A stretch of 37,271 nt of DNA from an uncultured Verrucomicrobia subdivision 3 bacterium (GTDB lineage: Bacteria; Verrucomicrobiota; Verrucomicrobiia; Limisphaerales; UBA8199): NCBI GenBank assembly GCA_903912925.1, contig CAIWJG010000811.1:1-37271 (forward strand). The letters are read 5' to 3'. A program made the position numbers and the translations under genes. Shown here one piece after another: positions 35,108-37,271 of this stretch (position 1 is the stretch's first letter; the number at the start of each line of letters is the position of its first letter). The notes below the pieces were generated by a model. That model searched no databases and was not told the DNA's origin. It saw only the letters and a list, made by a program, of their open reading frames with translations.

Positions 35108-35199
35108 GCTTTGTTAGATTCTAGCAGCTTTCAAGAAGGTCCCGCAAAAATATTCGCGCCGGATTTGTAGTGGATACACCTGCCCGGCGCAACCCTTGA

Positions 35200-35434
35200 C
35201 CCCCTGACCCAGGGGCGCTCTAAAGTCGGTTAGTGTTAGTAGCTGCCTAAAACCGAAATCCGAAATCCGAAATCCGAAGGAAATCCGAAGCCCAAAAACC
35301 GAACTGGGCCAGCCGCCTTGGGGGCGGTGTTTCGGTGTTTCGGTGTTTCGGTGCTTCGGGCTTCGGATTTCAGAGCTGCTCGCTGGGAACAGGAGAACCT
35401 TAGAACAGCCCTGCCCCCTGACCGATCCGGGGGC
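35200..35434. repeat. Heptamer and octamer arrays bounded by related hairpins
   Basis: Four CCGAAAT-type heptamers (35253-35280) and four GTTTCGGT-type octamers (35329-35360) face each other. AAATCCGAAGCCC (35281-35293) and GGGCTTCGGATTT (35358-35370) are exact reverse complements. Outside them, two related GC hairpins share CCCCCTGACC (35200-35209 and 35414-35423) and GGGGCGC. The left one is a CCCCTG/CAGGGG stem with a 3-base loop. The gap 35108-35460 contains no gene that I can support. The right hairpin, just after the EpsI-like gene, could end transcription, but it lacks a T-tract. Confidence 0.75.
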
Positions 35435-35460
35435 GCCGACCACTCTTCGCAGCATTCGCT

Positions 35461-36204
35461 TCATGGCCGAGCGGTGGAGGTCTGTCCGGCCGGGCGTGGG
35501 ACCAACTGGATGTCCGGCGCGGAGGCGACGATGAACTTCTTCAGGCGATCGCAGGCCGCGTCCTCCTGGCCGGGCGCGCAGACGGTGAAATAGCTGATCA
35601 TGGCCCACCGTTGCAACACGCCCGTGCGGACAAGGTCCCGAGCCATCCACCACATGCGCTGCCAATGTTGCGCAGTGAACTCGTCGCCGTCGGCCACGAA
35701 CCAGGCCAGATAGACCCCTCGGGCAGTAAGCTTCCGGCCCTGCTCCGTCACCTCGCGAGTGGCAATGAACTTCATGACGGGCAAGTCATAAGGGTAAGGC
35801 CGGTCGATGCGCACGGTCGTTTCGTGCGAAGCACTTCGATCAATGCTCCAACCCTGCCCTTCCAGGCAAAACTCGGTCTTGTGCAGGCTGGTGCGATCGC
35901 TTCCCATCAGCACCACGTTCACCGACGCCTGAAAGCCATCGGGCGCCCGGTAAAGCCGTTGACCGAAGCTGGTGTCCGGTGGCAGCCAATCCAGTGCTGT
36001 CTTGTCCACCTCCACCGCCTGAGAAGCGTAGTCGAGCGCGCGCTCCGGCAGCTCGACCTGGAGCCGGATGCTGCCCGGGATGGGGCGGGTCTTGACCGCC
36101 GGCTGGCCCAACTTCTGGTGAGTGCGCAAATTCGTCAGCAGGCCCGCAGTGCCGCCCATTAAGCCCAGCGCCACGATCAGGATTATCCATGTTTGCTTGT
36201 TCAT
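35461..36204 (-). CDS. Exosortase-associated EpsI-like protein
   Basis: The protein has 247 residues with one N-terminal membrane segment (about 6-25, WIILIVALGLMGGTAGLL) and a periplasmic domain of the EpsI/DUF3485 type. The family pattern is visible: LPPDTSFGQRLYR near 74-86, VNVVLMGSDRTSLHKTEFCL near 95-114 with His108 and Cys113, and EGQGWSI. The second half (YLAWFVADGDEFTAQHWQRM) is also usual for the family. EpsI proteins accompany exosortases, either as a separate gene or fused to them, and are needed for the associated exopolysaccharide in the systems where they were tested; the biochemical act is not settled. It begins 18 bases after the exosortase stop, so the two are co-transcribed and probably act together at the inner membrane. 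Confidence 0.9.
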   Translation of the reverse strand: MNKQTWIILIVALGLMGGTAGLLTNLRTHQKLGQPAVKTRPIPGSIRLQVELPERALDYASQAVEVDKTALDWLPPDTSFGQRLYRAPDGFQASVNVVLMGSDRTSLHKTEFCLEGQGWSIDRSASHETTVRIDRPYPYDLPVMKFIATREVTEQGRKLTARGVYLAWFVADGDEFTAQHWQRMWWMARDLVRTGVLQRWAMISYFTVCAPGQEDAACDRLKKFIVASAPDIQLVPRPAGQTSTARP

Positions 36205-36222
36205 AGCTGCCGAGGTCCCGGA

Positions 36223-37239
36223 TCAGACGACTTGCGCGGGCGCGGGGTCGGCGACGGGCTTAGATGGCTGTTCCCCAAGCAGACGCCCCAGCAGGATTAA
36301 CCCGGCGAACGCGGCAACATAGGGCAGCAGACTGATAATGCCAAACGGTCCCCCTTCATGCACGTAGTTGCCCGCTTCCTGTCCCCAGACCTCCGCCGCG
36401 ATAATAATAGTCATCATCCGCACGATGTTGCCAAAGACCGCCAGGGGCACGGCCGACGCAATCAGCACCCCACGTTTCCACCAGGGCTGGAAGCAAAGCA
36501 TGGCGTAGATGATGCCCACCGCGACGGTAGCGAACAGGCTGCGAATCCCGCTGCACGCCGCCGCCACGTCATACTGATAATGGCCGGCCGGATTCATCAA
36601 TGCCGTGCCCACCCGGAGAATATCAATCTGCAGAATGTAGCCCGAAATCAACTCCACCGCGCGGCAGACCAGCAGCCGCAGGGGAAAGGTAATGGACACC
36701 GCCGACCACCCCAGCGGCACACAGAAGGCGAATAAGCAGAACGGGAAGAAGCTTTCGTACAGCCATTGGGGTCCCCACGCCAGCCCCATCAAACCGTAGA
36801 TGCCGACAAACAGCGCGACGATCGAAATGCGCGGTTGCTGGACCATGTAGCCCAGCAAATGCAGCCCCAGGGCCAGCGCCACCACCAGCAACCCCGGGGT
36901 CCAGGTTCGGAGCGGCAGGGCCAGCAATCGCTTGCGTTTCAACCAGAATAGCCCCAAGACCAAGAAGGGAATCAGTTTCCCGTGGCTGTCGTCCCTGGCA
37001 GCCGCGTCCCCAGTGGAGCCGTAGGCGGCGCTCATCCAGGACAGTAGCGACGGCGTGGGAATATAGCCCACCGTAGAATTACCCAGGAAATGGAACAGCG
37101 ACAGCCAGGCGACCAGCAGAACACAAAACAGGCCTTTGTTCGGCAGTCGTTGCCAACAGTCGGCAAGCTGAATGCGGAAGTCTTCGAGAATCCCGTTGGC
37201 CGGTTGCTTTTCCATTCGCACAGGGTCTGGCACTTGCAT
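36223..37239 (-). CDS. Exosortase/archaeosortase-family transpeptidase
   Basis: This 338-residue polytopic inner-membrane protein has about eight hydrophobic segments. The three catalytic residues of the family are in place: Cys229 in VAAACSGIRSL, Arg274 in FGNIVRMM and His294 in YVHEGGPFG. The early loop DDSHGKLIPF also matches. Exosortases cut and probably re-attach proteins bearing a C-terminal PEP-CTERM-like tripartite tail, and they are linked to exopolysaccharide loci; here EpsI and sugar-transfer genes follow. No protein in the window has a PEP-CTERM-like tail, so substrates must be encoded elsewhere or differ in form. I use ATG 37239; ATG 37215 (MEKQPANG) is an equal alternative. Only 32 bases lie upstream in the window, so its promoter, or a preceding operon member, is out of view. 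I do not assign an Xrt subtype. Confidence 0.93.
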   Translation of the reverse strand: MQVPDPVRMEKQPANGILEDFRIQLADCWQRLPNKGLFCVLLVAWLSLFHFLGNSTVGYIPTPSLLSWMSAAYGSTGDAAARDDSHGKLIPFLVLGLFWLKRKRLLALPLRTWTPGLLVVALALGLHLLGYMVQQPRISIVALFVGIYGLMGLAWGPQWLYESFFPFCLFAFCVPLGWSAVSITFPLRLLVCRAVELISGYILQIDILRVGTALMNPAGHYQYDVAAACSGIRSLFATVAVGIIYAMLCFQPWWKRGVLIASAVPLAVFGNIVRMMTIIIAAEVWGQEAGNYVHEGGPFGIISLLPYVAAFAGLILLGRLLGEQPSKPVADPAPAQVV

Positions 37240-37271
37240 ACAAGAGCTAACGAGAGCGCCGCGTGAGAACA

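Noticed and set aside
35114-35665. Minus-strand frame of 183 codons over the exopolysaccharide gap
   Set aside because: It overlaps the end of the EpsI-like gene, and its product is a translation of the CCGAAAT and GTTTCGGT arrays.

Overview
The window looks like a chromosomal segment of a GC-rich free-living member of the Verrucomicrobiota, probably from the Pedosphaera/Limisphaera side. Three things suggest this. The pilus-like gene set has the order and protein architecture of the Akkermansia Amuc_1098-Amuc_1101 locus. The very large secreted proteins end in a W...(F/Y)(Y/F)R module that I associate with this phylum. There is an exosortase with its EpsI partner. The placement is by recognition only; no marker gene such as rRNA is present. 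All sixteen genes lie on the minus strand, so transcription runs from the right end of the window to the left.

In transcription order, the first block (37239 to 32692) is an exopolysaccharide and exosortase module. It holds an exosortase, an EpsI-like protein, a polyprenyl-phosphate glycosylphosphotransferase that would start a polysaccharide repeat unit, and a UDP-glucuronate decarboxylase (UDP-xylose synthase). A 353-base gap inside this block and a 402-base gap after it contain no gene, only short tandem repeats.

The second block (32289 to 25547) is a pilus-like or type II secretion-like envelope complex. It encodes a PilM-like actin-fold ATPase fused to a membrane and periplasmic part, an Amuc_1100-family protein, an Amuc_1099-family protein, and an outer-membrane secretin of the Amuc_1098 family with a long Gly/Met tract. 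The first three genes are 1 to 2 bases apart. An Amuc_1102-like gene is not present in the window.

The third block (25482 to 1768) follows the secretin by only 64 bases. It encodes five secreted proteins of 649, 739, 1001, 3288 and 2135 residues. They contain three sevenfold beta-propeller-type repeat sets, Calx-beta, DUF11, proprotein-convertase P and Ig-like domains, and one M6-type zinc protease. Their closeness to the secretin suggests they may be cargo or surface partners of the pilus-like complex. That link is inference.

The left end holds dephospho-CoA kinase (coaE), then a Phd-type antitoxin and a VapC/PIN toxin overlapping by four bases. The toxin has an in-frame TGA at codon 12. 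A candidate operator frames the predicted -10 box of the toxin-antitoxin pair. The final 309 bases contain no gene but hold a precise 11-bp repeat array.

The least expected feature is a set of short-unit tandem arrays (7, 8 and 11 bp) between or at the edges of genes. The heptamer GTGAAAC occurs at three places. At each it is flanked by direct copies of adjacent DNA: 36 bp in the signal-peptide region of the 1001-residue gene, 38 bp at that gene's 3' end, and 9 bp at the 3' end of coaE. In two cases the array has become part of a protein-coding end.
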